Source of the DNA: Limimaricola sp964022235
Lineage (GTDB): Bacteria; Pseudomonadota; Alphaproteobacteria; Rhodobacterales; Rhodobacteraceae
Direction: 5' to 3'
Assembly (NCBI RefSeq): GCF_964022235.1
Contig: NZ_CAXHZL010000006.1
Coordinates: 62,001 to 126,000 of the forward strand
DNA: 64,000 bases
Numbering within the stretch: position 1 is the stretch's first letter; every line of letters starts with the position of its first letter. Both the position numbers and the translations under genes were made by a program. The notes below the pieces were generated by a model. That model saw only the letters and a list, made by a program, of their open reading frames with translations, made no database searches and had not been told where the DNA came from. Positions 36,600 to 44,549 of the stretch are shown here, piece after piece.

Positions 36600-36647
36600 G
36601 CAATATGCCACATATTGCATCTGCGACATTACAATATCGCAATGTAA
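36600..36647. promoter_or_regulatory. Two operator-like palindromes between AsnC-type gene and ctlX
   Basis: A perfect 8-bp inverted repeat GCAATATG-CCA-CATATTGC (36600-36618) and TTACA-N9-TGTAA (36629-36647) are centred 29 bp apart. The AT-rich sequence stands out from the GC-rich surroundings. Lrp-type regulators bind several such sites in phase; binding here is inferred. Confidence 0.65.
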
Positions 36648-36703
36648 CGTGCAAATCCGCATGCTTTAGGCTGTCCATGATCCTACCGGCCCAAGGAAAA
36701 GCC

Positions 36704-37639
36704 ATGCCGCAGCCCTCGCCCCAGACTCCATGCGCCGTGGTAATGATCCGGCCGCACCGCTTCACGCCGAACGCTCAGACTGCGCTCGACAACAGCTTTC
36801 AATCCCCGGCGGCCGCTGCGGAGGCGGACGCAATTGCCCTTCGCGCCCATGCCGAGGTGACCCGCGCGGTGGGCCAGCTGCGACAGGCCGGCATCACCGT
36901 GCGCCTGTTCGAGGACGAGACCGCCGACACGCCGGATTCCGTGTTTCCGAACAATTGGTTCTCGACTCATCCCGGGGGCCATGTCGCGGTCTATCCGATG
37001 TATGCGCCAAACCGCCGCGCCGAGCGTCGGGCAGACGTGCTCGAGATGTTGAAATCCCACTACCGTGTGCAGGACATCATCGACTATTCGGGGCTGGAAC
37101 CAGATGGCCTCTTTCTCGAAGGCACAGGCGCCATGGTGCTCGACCATGTCGAGCGCGTCGCCTATGCCGCGCGGTCCCGGCGCACCAGTGAGATCCTGCT
37201 CGAACGGTTTTGCACCCATTTCAATTATGAGCCGGTGGTCTTCGATGCGGTCGATGCCGCGGGGGCAGCGATCTACCACACCAATGTCCTGATGTGCATC
37301 GGCACCGGCTTTGCGATGATCGGCCTCGACACGATCCGCAATACTGCGCGCCGGGGCGAGATCGCGGGTCGCCTGCGCGCGGGCGAGCGTGATCTGATCG
37401 AGCTGACCCATGCCCAAATTGGCGAGTTCGCTGGTAACGCGATCGAACTTGCGGGGCAAAGCGGGCCAGTGCTGGCACTTTCCGCTCGCGCGCTGGCCTC
37501 GCTCGATGCCGCGCAGCGCACTCGGCTCGAGCGTCGCGCCGACCTCCTGCCGCTCGACATTCCAACAATCGAGCTGGCTGGCGGCTCGGTTCGCTGCATG
37601 CTGGCCGGACTGCATCTCAGCCCGCGCCAGACCCACTGA
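36704..37639 (+). CDS. ctlX: CtlX-type citrulline/arginine hydrolase (guanidino-group modifying enzyme family)
   Basis: A 311-residue member of the amidinotransferase/arginine-deiminase superfamily. The substrate-binding acidic segment TPDSVFPNNWFSTHPGG is near residue 80, EGTGAMVLD at 139-147, the catalytic His is H192 in IYHTNVLMCIG, and the nucleophilic Cys is C298 in GGSVRCMLAG. CtlX-type enzymes hydrolyse citrulline to ornithine; related cyanobacterial enzymes convert arginine to ornithine. With ornithine cyclodeaminase downstream, production of ornithine is the shared expectation. AAGGAAAA precedes ATG 36704. Confidence 0.85.
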   Translation: MPQPSPQTPCAVVMIRPHRFTPNAQTALDNSFQSPAAAAEADAIALRAHAEVTRAVGQLRQAGITVRLFEDETADTPDSVFPNNWFSTHPGGHVAVYPMYAPNRRAERRADVLEMLKSHYRVQDIIDYSGLEPDGLFLEGTGAMVLDHVERVAYAARSRRTSEILLERFCTHFNYEPVVFDAVDAAGAAIYHTNVLMCIGTGFAMIGLDTIRNTARRGEIAGRLRAGERDLIELTHAQIGEFAGNAIELAGQSGPVLALSARALASLDAAQRTRLERRADLLPLDIPTIELAGGSVRCMLAGLHLSPRQTH

Positions 37640-37659
37640 CCTTTCGAAAGGAACACCTC

Positions 37660-38709
37660 ATGTCCGCCCTGCCCTCCGACCTCGCCTATGTGCCCTTCGT
37701 TTCGGTGCAGAACATGATGGACCTTGTGCATCATATCGGCATTGAGCGCGTGCTGACCGATCTGGCCGCCGAAATTGAGACCGACTTCAAACGATGGGAG
37801 AGCTTCGACAAGACGCCGCGCGTCGCCTCGCATTCTCAGGTGGGCGTGATCGAGCTGATGCCCACCTCCGACGGCGAGATGTATGGCTTCAAATACGTGA
37901 ACGGCCATCCCGAGAATACGCGCGAAGGGCTGCAGACTGTCACGGCCTTTGGGCTTTTGGCCGATGTGCACACCGGCTACCCCAAGCTTCTGTCGGAAAT
38001 GACCCTGCTCACGGCGCTGCGCACCGCCGCCACCTCGGCGCTGGTGGCGCGGCATCTCGCGCCCCGCGGTGCGCGGATCATGGCGATGATCGGCAACGGC
38101 GCGCAGTCCGAGTTTCAATGCCTCGCCTTCAAGGCCATCTGCGGCATCGACACGGTGCGTCTTTACGACATCGACCCCGCCGCCACCCGCAAAGCAGCGC
38201 GCAATCTCGAGTCCTCGGGCCTCACGGTGGTGTCCTGCGCTTCGGGCGAGGAGGCAATCGAAGGCGCGCAGATCATCACCACCTGCACCGCTGACAAGCA
38301 GTACGCGACGATCCTGACCGACAACATGGTCGGCAGCGGCGTGCACATCAATGCCATCGGCGGCGACTGCCCTGGCAAGACCGAGCTGCACCGCGACATT
38401 CTTCTGCGGTCGCGGATCTTTGTGGAGTATCCTGAACAGACCCGCGTCGAGGGTGAGATACAGCAGCTCGACCCGGATCACGAGGTGACCGAGCTGTGGC
38501 AGGTCATGACCGGTCGCGCGCCCGGCCGCACCGATGAGCGGCAGATCACCCTGTTCGACTCAGTGGGCTTCGCCATCGAGGACTTTAGCGCACTGCGTTA
38601 CGTGCTCAAGGCGATCCAAGGCACGGCCTATTATACCGACCTCGACATGCTCGCCGACCCTGACGATCCGCGCGACCTTTTCGGCATGTTCCACCGCGCG
38701 GCCAGCTGA
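37660..38709 (+). CDS. ocd: Ornithine cyclodeaminase
   Basis: A 349-residue protein of the ornithine cyclodeaminase/mu-crystallin family, which converts L-ornithine to L-proline and ammonia using bound NAD. Typical parts are the N-terminal PFVSVQNMMDLVHHIG, MPTSDGEMYGFKYVNGHPENTREGLQT substrate segment, the Rossmann ARIMAMIGNGAQSEFQ loop followed by LYDIDPAATR, and INAIGGDCPGKTEL. It lies 20 bp after ctlX with GAAAGGA before its ATG, so the two form one operon turning a guanidino or ureido amino acid into proline. Confidence 0.92.
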   Translation: MSALPSDLAYVPFVSVQNMMDLVHHIGIERVLTDLAAEIETDFKRWESFDKTPRVASHSQVGVIELMPTSDGEMYGFKYVNGHPENTREGLQTVTAFGLLADVHTGYPKLLSEMTLLTALRTAATSALVARHLAPRGARIMAMIGNGAQSEFQCLAFKAICGIDTVRLYDIDPAATRKAARNLESSGLTVVSCASGEEAIEGAQIITTCTADKQYATILTDNMVGSGVHINAIGGDCPGKTELHRDILLRSRIFVEYPEQTRVEGEIQQLDPDHEVTELWQVMTGRAPGRTDERQITLFDSVGFAIEDFSALRYVLKAIQGTAYYTDLDMLADPDDPRDLFGMFHRAAS

Positions 38710-38812
38710 CCTTGTAAGCGTCCGCTTTCGGCTGCACCGCCCGGTCCTTCAAATGCGCGGCTCGATCGGCTAGGCCACGGTTCAGGTTCACCTGACAGGA
38801 GGCCAGCGCATC

Positions 38813-39487
38813 ATGCTGCCGTGGATTCATCTCGAAACGGCGGTGGCACCGCAGGGGGACACGCTGAGACTTCTGCGTCGGGGCGACGAGTTCTCGATTC
38901 GTTTAGGCGATGGAAACGAGTTGATGAGTAGCCGTCTCAGCGGCTCCGAGGAGGCCCTCGCCACCCTCGTCCTCGAGCGTCTGGCCGGCCGGCCCGCGCC
39001 GCGTGTGCTGATCGGCGGGCTCGGCATGGGTTTCACCCTGCGCGCAGCACAGGCCGCCGCGCCTCCGGCTGCACGACTGATCGTGTCCGAGATCGTGCCG
39101 GAGCTTGCCGACTGGGCCACCCGGCATATGGGATCGGTCTTCAAGGACAGCCTTTCGGACCCACGGGTCGAATTGCGGCTCGGCGATGTCGGGGCGGAGA
39201 TCCGCGCAGCCGATGGGGTCTACGACGCGATCCTGCTCGACGTTGACAACGGCCCCGATGGGCTGACCCGCGAGGGCAACGGCGCGCTCTATGGCGAGGC
39301 GGGCTTGCGGGCAGCGCGGCGGGCGCTGACCCCTCGCGGCATCCTTGCTGTCTGGTCCGCCGCTCAGGACTCGCGCTTTTCCAAACGACTGGGTCACAGC
39401 GGCTTTGAGGTGGAGGCGCAGAGCGTGCGCGCCGGTCGCACCAAGCGTGGCGCTCGCCATACCATCTGGCTCGCCACCCGCGCCTAA
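38813..39487 (+). CDS. Spermidine-synthase-like methyltransferase-fold protein
   Basis: A 224-residue Rossmann-type protein resembling the catalytic core of spermidine synthase: IGGLGMGFTLRAAQ (nucleotide-binding loop, about residue 68), IVSEIVPELADWA, DAILLDVDNGPDG (acidic site) and LTPRGILAVWSAAQD. It lacks the N-terminal beta-sandwich tetramerisation domain, so aminopropyltransferase activity is uncertain. The gap of 103 bp after ocd suggests its own expression. The ornithine-related neighbours could suggest polyamine synthesis but no ornithine decarboxylase is nearby. Confidence 0.75.
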   Translation: MLPWIHLETAVAPQGDTLRLLRRGDEFSIRLGDGNELMSSRLSGSEEALATLVLERLAGRPAPRVLIGGLGMGFTLRAAQAAAPPAARLIVSEIVPELADWATRHMGSVFKDSLSDPRVELRLGDVGAEIRAADGVYDAILLDVDNGPDGLTREGNGALYGEAGLRAARRALTPRGILAVWSAAQDSRFSKRLGHSGFEVEAQSVRAGRTKRGARHTIWLATRA

Positions 39488-39554
39488 GACCGAGGTCACC
39501 CGCCTGCCCCATTCCTGCGGTCCATAATGATCCGATCGCGGCTGGAACGTGGAA

Positions 39555-39570
39555 ATTGCCAATTGGCAAT
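39555..39570. repeat. Candidate parS palindrome, left copy
   Basis: ATTGCCAATTGGCAAT is a perfect 16-bp palindrome nine bp past the rep stop. A 24-bp stretch around it (39551-39574) reappears in inverted orientation around 43432-43447 with one mismatch. Its position at the outer edge of the rep/par module suggests a ParB-binding centromere site. Confidence 0.7.
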
Positions 39571-39579
39571 CGGCGGAAA

Positions 39580-40632
39580 TCAGATTGGGTTCGCCTCGGC
39601 AAAACGCCTGAAGAACGCAAGGAACGCGCGATCGGGATCGTCTGCTGGCTCCTTGCCTTTCGCCCATTCCCGCCACTGGCCCTCGATGTTGTAGATGTCA
39701 TAGCCCGGAAACCGCAGGCGCGCCGTTTCGTAGGTTTCCGTCCGCAGTGCCTCCCCCTTGCGGTCGAGCCACGCTGGCCGCGCCCGGGGTTGGCCCTGAC
39801 CGCTCGACGACACGGCTCGCGTTGCCTCGGGCGCACTTTCCTCGGCAGAGCGCGCACGACGTCCGGTGCTGGCAAAGCTCAGGGCGCGCTCGGCCTTGCC
39901 GGTCGCGTCGCCATCCTTGCGCCACCACTTTAGCTCGACATGGGTCACACTACGCCCGGTCTTGATCGGCAATATCTCGACCATGTAGTCCGACAAGGCG
40001 CAGACCTCGGCCACCGCCGGATCGATGGCGCGGAGCCGCAGGTTGGACCATGAGGTCAACTTGCCCCGGGGTACGCCCAACACGCCGCGCAGCCCGTCGA
40101 GGGTGAAGGTCTCGGACGACTTCCAACGCAGGTTGCCGCGTTTTTGCACCATCTCATAGAGTGTCAGCGCATATTTCGAGGACAACGCGAACATCACCTC
40201 GCGCTGCAACCGCGCAAAGACGGTGGAATTGCCGATCACCTTGCGCAGCCGTGCCGGGATCTCATACTCGAACAACCCGTCACCGCGCGCCATTTCGACG
40301 TTGCCGCCGAGAAGCTGCACGCGCTCCACGGCGGGTTTGCCGTCCCACATAACCTCCATCTTGACGATCGCGCTCATCAGGCGTTCGATCGACTCTCCGA
40401 CCCTGTCGTTGGAGTTGTGGTTGCCGCGCAGATCCAGCTTGGAAATGACATGCATCACCGGCTTGTCGATCGCATCCCAGGCGTTCTCGAGAAGTTGGTT
40501 GTAGATCCGCCGGTCGGCCAGCGTCAGCGGCGTGACCTCTATGAGGTCCACCAGTTCACCCGGTTTGATCAGGGTGTCGGCACTCGGTCGGGCATCGACG
40601 GTCCGGTAGGTTGGTTTGGGCAATTTGACCAT
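39580..40632 (-). CDS. Plasmid replication initiator protein (Rep_3/RepB-like)
   Basis: A 350-residue initiator built of two winged-helix regions, as in the RepB/Rep_3-like iteron-binding initiators: residues about 25-150 (IEVTPLTLADRRIYNQLLENAW ... LFEYEIPARLRKVIG) and 150-240 (VMFALSSKYALTLYEMVQKRG ... TLDGLRGVLGVPRGKLTSWSNLRLRAIDPAV). The C-terminal third is lower complexity. It lies directly beside the iteron array at 40813-40925 and diverges from parA. Several Rhodobacteraceae replicon types exist and I cannot assign this one to a compatibility group by eye. Confidence 0.85.
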   Translation of the reverse strand: MVKLPKPTYRTVDARPSADTLIKPGELVDLIEVTPLTLADRRIYNQLLENAWDAIDKPVMHVISKLDLRGNHNSNDRVGESIERLMSAIVKMEVMWDGKPAVERVQLLGGNVEMARGDGLFEYEIPARLRKVIGNSTVFARLQREVMFALSSKYALTLYEMVQKRGNLRWKSSETFTLDGLRGVLGVPRGKLTSWSNLRLRAIDPAVAEVCALSDYMVEILPIKTGRSVTHVELKWWRKDGDATGKAERALSFASTGRRARSAEESAPEATRAVSSSGQGQPRARPAWLDRKGEALRTETYETARLRFPGYDIYNIEGQWREWAKGKEPADDPDRAFLAFFRRFAEANPI

Positions 40633-40760
40633 GAGGGCGCCAGCTCGGGTTACCTGTTTCGCTTACTTATGTATGCTGTGACGCGTAAGTCAATTGCCCC
40701 GTTCGGGATGCCTCAAACCCGATACGTAAGTGTTGAGGCCGCATACGGTGCCGCGCGCGA

Positions 40761-40793
40761 TTCGCAACACCCTGCAAAACAGGGCTTTGCGAA
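40761..40793. repeat. Nested inverted repeat in the origin region
   Basis: TTCGCA and TGCGAA at the outside enclose CCCTG-CAAAA-CAGGG, forming a 33-bp nested hairpin upstream of rep. It could be a cruciform, a rep leader structure or a countertranscribed RNA element; nothing further can be read. Confidence 0.5.
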
Positions 40794-40812
40794 GGGGGGC
40801 GATTCTCAAGGC

Positions 40813-40925
40813 ATAGCCCACCCCAAACGTAAGTCTTGGGCCACCCGATACGTAGCGCCAGCCCACCCGATACGTATCGCCAGCCATCCCCAAACGTAGG
40901 CCAAACCATCCCAAGACGTAAGCCA
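40813..40925 (+). repeat. Iteron array of the replication origin (oriV)
   Basis: Five tandem units with consensus CC-A/T-YCCCRAWACGTA: the ACGTA cores start at 40827, 40850, 40872, 40894 and 40916, a 22-bp period (23 for the first step). Another core lies at 40724 and a looser one (ACGCGTAAG) at 40681. Regular iterons next to a Rep gene define an iteron-controlled plasmid origin. I found no clear DnaA box. Confidence 0.85.
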
Positions 40926-40928
40926 AAG

Positions 40929-41140
40929 GCCCCTCAACGCCCATAGGGGCAGGGATCGAGCCGTCTTGAACAGAGAACCCTAGAATCCAGAACAGGGTTT
41001 TTTGGATTCAGTTTTCGGAAGATTGGCGCTTCATGAGCCTGTCAGGCTACAAATTGGGGGCAGGGCAGAGTACTCCGCCGTGAGAGTATCGCACTCCTAG
41101 ATCAATACCCCCCAAGTGCGGTTTTCGGGACACCTTGGGG
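40929..41140 (+). promoter_or_regulatory. Structured leader between iterons and parA
   Basis: Successive hairpins: GCCCCT/AGGGGC (40929-40950); AACCCT/AGGGTT followed by T6 (40976-41003), an intrinsic terminator on the plus strand; GAATCC/GGATTC (40983-41009), which cannot form together with the previous one; and CCCCAAGTG/CACCTTGGGG (41110-41140). The remaining part up to the parA start at 41238 shows no gene. Confidence 0.55.
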
Positions 41141-41237
41141 TCAGGTTCGGTCTTTCAACGGCATCGCTGCCAATACCGCACTTTACCTCACCGCCCCGAC
41201 ACTGCATTTTCTGGGAAAAATCGGGGGCATTGAGACC

Positions 41238-42440
41238 GTGGCTGAGCCAGAAACCTATCCCATCGGATTGGACGAAATCGACGCGCTGGCCAACCGGGCC
41301 GGACGGGTGATCGAGAAACTGCGGGCGCGGGTGTTTTCCCCCGGCGTCAGCAAAAGCCTCGATCTGCGCTTCAACGTGCGCAGTGCCGCCGAGATGTGCG
41401 GCCGCACCGAAAAGGCGCTGCGCGATGCCGAGGCCGACGGGCGTCTGCCCGAGCCAGAGAAGGATCCGGACACGGGGCGGCGCACCGGCTATTCGCTGGC
41501 CGAGGTGAATCGGATGCGCGAGGTTTTCGGTACACTGCCGCGCCGCGCCCCCGGCGATCCGGCGACGGTACTCGCCGTGCAGAACTTCAAGGGCGGCGTC
41601 GGCAAGTCCACCGTAGTGGTCCACCTCGCGCAATACCTCGCGCTCAAGGGCTACCGCGTCTGCGTCGTCGACTGCGACAGCCAGGCCTCGACCACCAGCG
41701 TCTTCGGCCTCAACCCCGACGTCGATGTCGACGAGGAAGAAGACACGCTCTACCCGTTTTTCCGCCACGGTGGCCCGGCGAGCCTTCATTACGCGCTGCG
41801 CGCAACCCATTGGCCGGGCATCGCGCTGATCCCCGCCAACCTCGGCCTCTATGACGCGGAGTACGAATTTGCGGCCCGCATGGTGCGCGAACAGGACTTC
41901 GTGCTCGACCGGCTGCGCGCGGGCATCGAGTCGATCTCGGACCAGTTCGACGTGATCCTGCTCGACCCGCCGCCCGCCTTGGGCATGATCTCCCTGTCGG
42001 TGCTGCGGGCGGCCAATGCGATCATCGTGCCGGCCCCGCCCAACAACATCGACTTCGGCTCCACTGCGCATTTTCTGCGGATGATGTCCTCGACCTTGGG
42101 CGAGCTTGCGCAACATGGCGGCGCGCGGGGGTATCACTTCGTCAAGATCCTGGCGACTAAGATGAACGATCAGAAAAGCGCCCATGTGGCGATCAAGCGA
42201 ATGATGGACGCGGTCTTCCCGCAAGACATGCTGGGTGCCGTTCTCAAGGACAGCGCCGAGATCGACAACGCCTCGGCCAACCTGATGACGGTCTATGAGC
42301 TGACGGGCGCGGCCACGCGCACCGACACCCACAAGCGGTGCCGGGTTTATCTCGACGCCGTCGGCCGCGAGGTCGAAACCGAGATCCGCAAGACTTGGCC
42401 CAGCCATCAGGCAGCACTGCGCAAGGAGGGTATCCTGTGA
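41238..42440 (+). CDS. parA: Partition ATPase ParA (with N-terminal DNA-binding domain)
   Basis: A 400-residue type Ia ParA. Residues about 44-98 form a MerR-like helix-turn-helix (FNVRSAAEMCGRTEKALRDAEADGRLP ... GYSLAEVNRMREVFG), and the deviant Walker A is FKGGVGKST (117-125), followed by VVDCDSQASTTSVFG and ILLDPPPALGMISLSVL. Such ParA proteins segregate plasmids along the nucleoid and repress their own operon through the N-terminal domain. Start codon is GTG. The stop overlaps the parB start (GTGA). Confidence 0.93.
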   Translation: MAEPETYPIGLDEIDALANRAGRVIEKLRARVFSPGVSKSLDLRFNVRSAAEMCGRTEKALRDAEADGRLPEPEKDPDTGRRTGYSLAEVNRMREVFGTLPRRAPGDPATVLAVQNFKGGVGKSTVVVHLAQYLALKGYRVCVVDCDSQASTTSVFGLNPDVDVDEEEDTLYPFFRHGGPASLHYALRATHWPGIALIPANLGLYDAEYEFAARMVREQDFVLDRLRAGIESISDQFDVILLDPPPALGMISLSVLRAANAIIVPAPPNNIDFGSTAHFLRMMSSTLGELAQHGGARGYHFVKILATKMNDQKSAHVAIKRMMDAVFPQDMLGAVLKDSAEIDNASANLMTVYELTGAATRTDTHKRCRVYLDAVGREVETEIRKTWPSHQAALRKEGIL

Positions 42441-43432
42441 GCAAGAAGCACGACGATATTTTTAACGACGTCCTGAAAGGGCTCGACGAGGCCGAGGGCG
42501 CGCCTGAGACCAAGGCGCCGGAGGAGGGCACCGGACGCGCGCAAACGCGGTTTCTCAAGCGCTCTACCGCGATGTCCGAACAGGTCACCGGCGGTCGGCA
42601 GGAAAAGGTGCTGCGCCTCGTCGATCCGGCAAGCTGCGTGATGTGGGCAGGGCATAACCGCGCTTATGAGCTGCTGACCCCCGACAACTGCGCCGATCTG
42701 ATCGAGGGGATGAAGGCGCAAGGCCAGCAGGAGTTTCCCGCCATCGTGCGCCGCTTGCGTCCGGCGGGGCAGGGCGACGGTCCCGAGTTCGAAGTGATCT
42801 GCGGAGCGCGGCGGCATTTCTCAGTGAGCTGGTTGCGCGCAAACACCTATCCGCAGTTCCGCTATCTCATCGAAGAGCGCGAGCTGACCGACGAGGAAGC
42901 GTTTCGCCTTGCCGACATCGAAAACCGTGACCGAGAGGACATTTCAGATTTCGAGCGAGCCCGCGATTATGCCCGCGCGGTCGAAGCCTACTATGGTGGG
43001 CGACAAAACCTGATGGCCGAGCGGCTTCAGGTTTCGCCCGGCTTCCTGTCGCGGTTCTTGCAACTGGCGCGGCTCGAACCCGAGATCGTAGCGGCCTTCG
43101 GGTCGATCCGCGACATCAAGGAGGTGCACGCGCGCCAGCTTCGTCCGCTGCTGGCGGAGCCCGATCTTCGGGAGGCAGTTTTGGCCGAAGCACGCGTCAT
43201 CACTCAGGAAGGCGCGGCGCTGGCCGGTCCCGCCGTGCTGTCGCGACTGCGGGCGGCGGGCAAACCCACGACCCCTCGAAAATCCACGGACGTGGTGATT
43301 CCGCACCGCGACGGTGAGGTTCGGATCAAGAAAAAGGGGCAAGGCTACGCGATGGAGTTCCACGGCAGCCTGTCGGACACGGCCCTGCGAGCGGCGCTCG
43401 AAAGCTTCCTTCAGTCTCGCAAGACGCGCTGA
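42437..43432 (+). CDS. parB: Partition protein ParB
   Basis: About 331 residues with GTG start overlapping the parA stop. A disordered N-terminus (KHDDIFNDVLKGLDEAEGAP, the ParA-contacting part) leads to the ParB/Srx domain with CGARRHFSV (residues 122-130, the CTP-binding GERR-like motif) and ADIENRDREDISDFERARDYA, then a helix-turn-helix (MAERLQVSPGFLSRFLQLARL) that would bind parS. A C-terminal dimerisation part completes it. It ends at the base that begins the right-hand palindrome. Confidence 0.92.
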   Translation: MSKKHDDIFNDVLKGLDEAEGAPETKAPEEGTGRAQTRFLKRSTAMSEQVTGGRQEKVLRLVDPASCVMWAGHNRAYELLTPDNCADLIEGMKAQGQQEFPAIVRRLRPAGQGDGPEFEVICGARRHFSVSWLRANTYPQFRYLIEERELTDEEAFRLADIENRDREDISDFERARDYARAVEAYYGGRQNLMAERLQVSPGFLSRFLQLARLEPEIVAAFGSIRDIKEVHARQLRPLLAEPDLREAVLAEARVITQEGAALAGPAVLSRLRAAGKPTTPRKSTDVVIPHRDGEVRIKKKGQGYAMEFHGSLSDTALRAALESFLQSRKTR

Positions 43433-43447
43433 TTGCCAATTGGCAAT
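43432..43447. repeat. Candidate parS palindrome, right copy
   Basis: Second perfect copy of ATTGCCAATTGGCAAT, starting at the last base of the parB stop codon. The surrounding 24 bases match the inverted left copy except for one base. The gap that follows (43448-43632) has no recognised gene or repeat. Confidence 0.7.
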
Positions 43448-43632
43448 TTCCCTACGGGGGCCATCCGGCCTCCGCTTGGCAGAGCGAGCGGCTACAATGC
43501 AAGCTAGAAGCGGGCGTAGTTAAAAGAGTTGTGGCACGGGCCTTAGCAGCCGTCACGCGCCATCTCTTACAAAATGGGTTCAATTGCGAGCACGCTTTGA
43601 ACGGTCGGTAAGACGGAACTGGAGCTCCCGCT

Positions 43633-44472
43633 TCAACGTGCCGCTTCGATCACCTCGGCCAAAACCGAGATGGCCAGAACGCGCGGGTCGCGGGTGCCGG
43701 GGATCAGGCCGATGGGGCCACGAATGCGGTCGATGGCGGATTTGGGAAGGCCTCGATCGCGCAAGGCCGCGCAGCGACGGGCATGGGCGGTACGGCTGCC
43801 CTGCGCCCCGATCCAAAAGGCATCGCTGTCCAAGGCGGAGGACAGGAGATTCAATTCGCGTTCGTGGTCATGAAAAAACAGGACTACCGCCGAGCGGGGG
43901 TCGATATCGTCGGGGGCAAGGTTATCGGCGTGGGTCACCGGATACCCCGCGGCATATGCGAGGGTAGCGAAGCCTTCGGCTTCCGGTCCTTCCCCAAGAA
44001 CAATCATGCGCGGGTCGGGACGCAGCACCAGCGCGGGCAGGCCGGGCAGGGCAAGCGTGACTTCGCGCCGGGCCTCCATCTGCGCCAACGTCGCGCGCAA
44101 CGGGGCCGGATTGCGTATCGGCATCAGCGTAACTTCGATGCCGCTGCCGCAAGGCAGACGGATATCGACAAAGGGAGAGCCTTTTCCGTAAAGCAGCGCG
44201 CGCTTCTCGCCCGACTCTTCGACTTCCGCTGCGTGCAGAGCGAGATCGCCTTCGATGCAACCGGACGACAGGCTGCCAATAGCATCCCCGTCCACAGGAA
44301 ATGCCATGAGCGCGCCCAAGGGTCGATAGAACGCGCCGTCGATCCATGTGATCATCGCAATCACACCGCCTGCCGGAGACAGAGCCTCGAGCATCGGGCG
44401 CGCCTCGGATGCCGATAGGATCGGCTGTCCGGAGACCGGGGCACGGGTGGGAAACCGGGTGGTCTGGTTCAC
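43633..44472 (-). CDS. xdhC: XdhC/CoxI-family molybdenum cofactor insertion protein
   Basis: A 279-residue XdhC-family protein with the N-terminal domain (GGVIAMITWIDGAFYRPLGALMAF, SGCIEGDLALHAAEV, with the conserved Cys) and a C-terminal Rossmann domain (HDHERELNLLSSALDSDAFWIGAQGS, IRGPIGLIPGTRDPRVLAISVLAEV). XdhC binds and delivers the sulfurated molybdenum cofactor to hydroxylases of the xanthine-oxidase family. The substrate enzyme is almost certainly the one encoded divergently at 45917-48208. It follows the cytochrome c gene by 77 bp on the same strand. Confidence 0.9.
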   Translation of the reverse strand: MNQTTRFPTRAPVSGQPILSASEARPMLEALSPAGGVIAMITWIDGAFYRPLGALMAFPVDGDAIGSLSSGCIEGDLALHAAEVEESGEKRALLYGKGSPFVDIRLPCGSGIEVTLMPIRNPAPLRATLAQMEARREVTLALPGLPALVLRPDPRMIVLGEGPEAEGFATLAYAAGYPVTHADNLAPDDIDPRSAVVLFFHDHERELNLLSSALDSDAFWIGAQGSRTAHARRCAALRDRGLPKSAIDRIRGPIGLIPGTRDPRVLAISVLAEVIEAAR

Positions 44473-44549
44473 GGCGAGGCTCCTATCCGGGCAGGGCCGG
44501 GCCGAACGCTGGGCGCGGCGACGGGCCGATACCCGCCACCGCGCGGGAC

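Noticed and set aside
40640..41237. DnaA boxes in the origin region
   Set aside because: I looked for the TTATNCACA pattern and found no convincing match.
43500..43616. Short plus-strand frame GVVKRVVARALAAVTRHLLQ as possible transposase remnant
   Set aside because: No start codon context and no family resemblance that I could defend.
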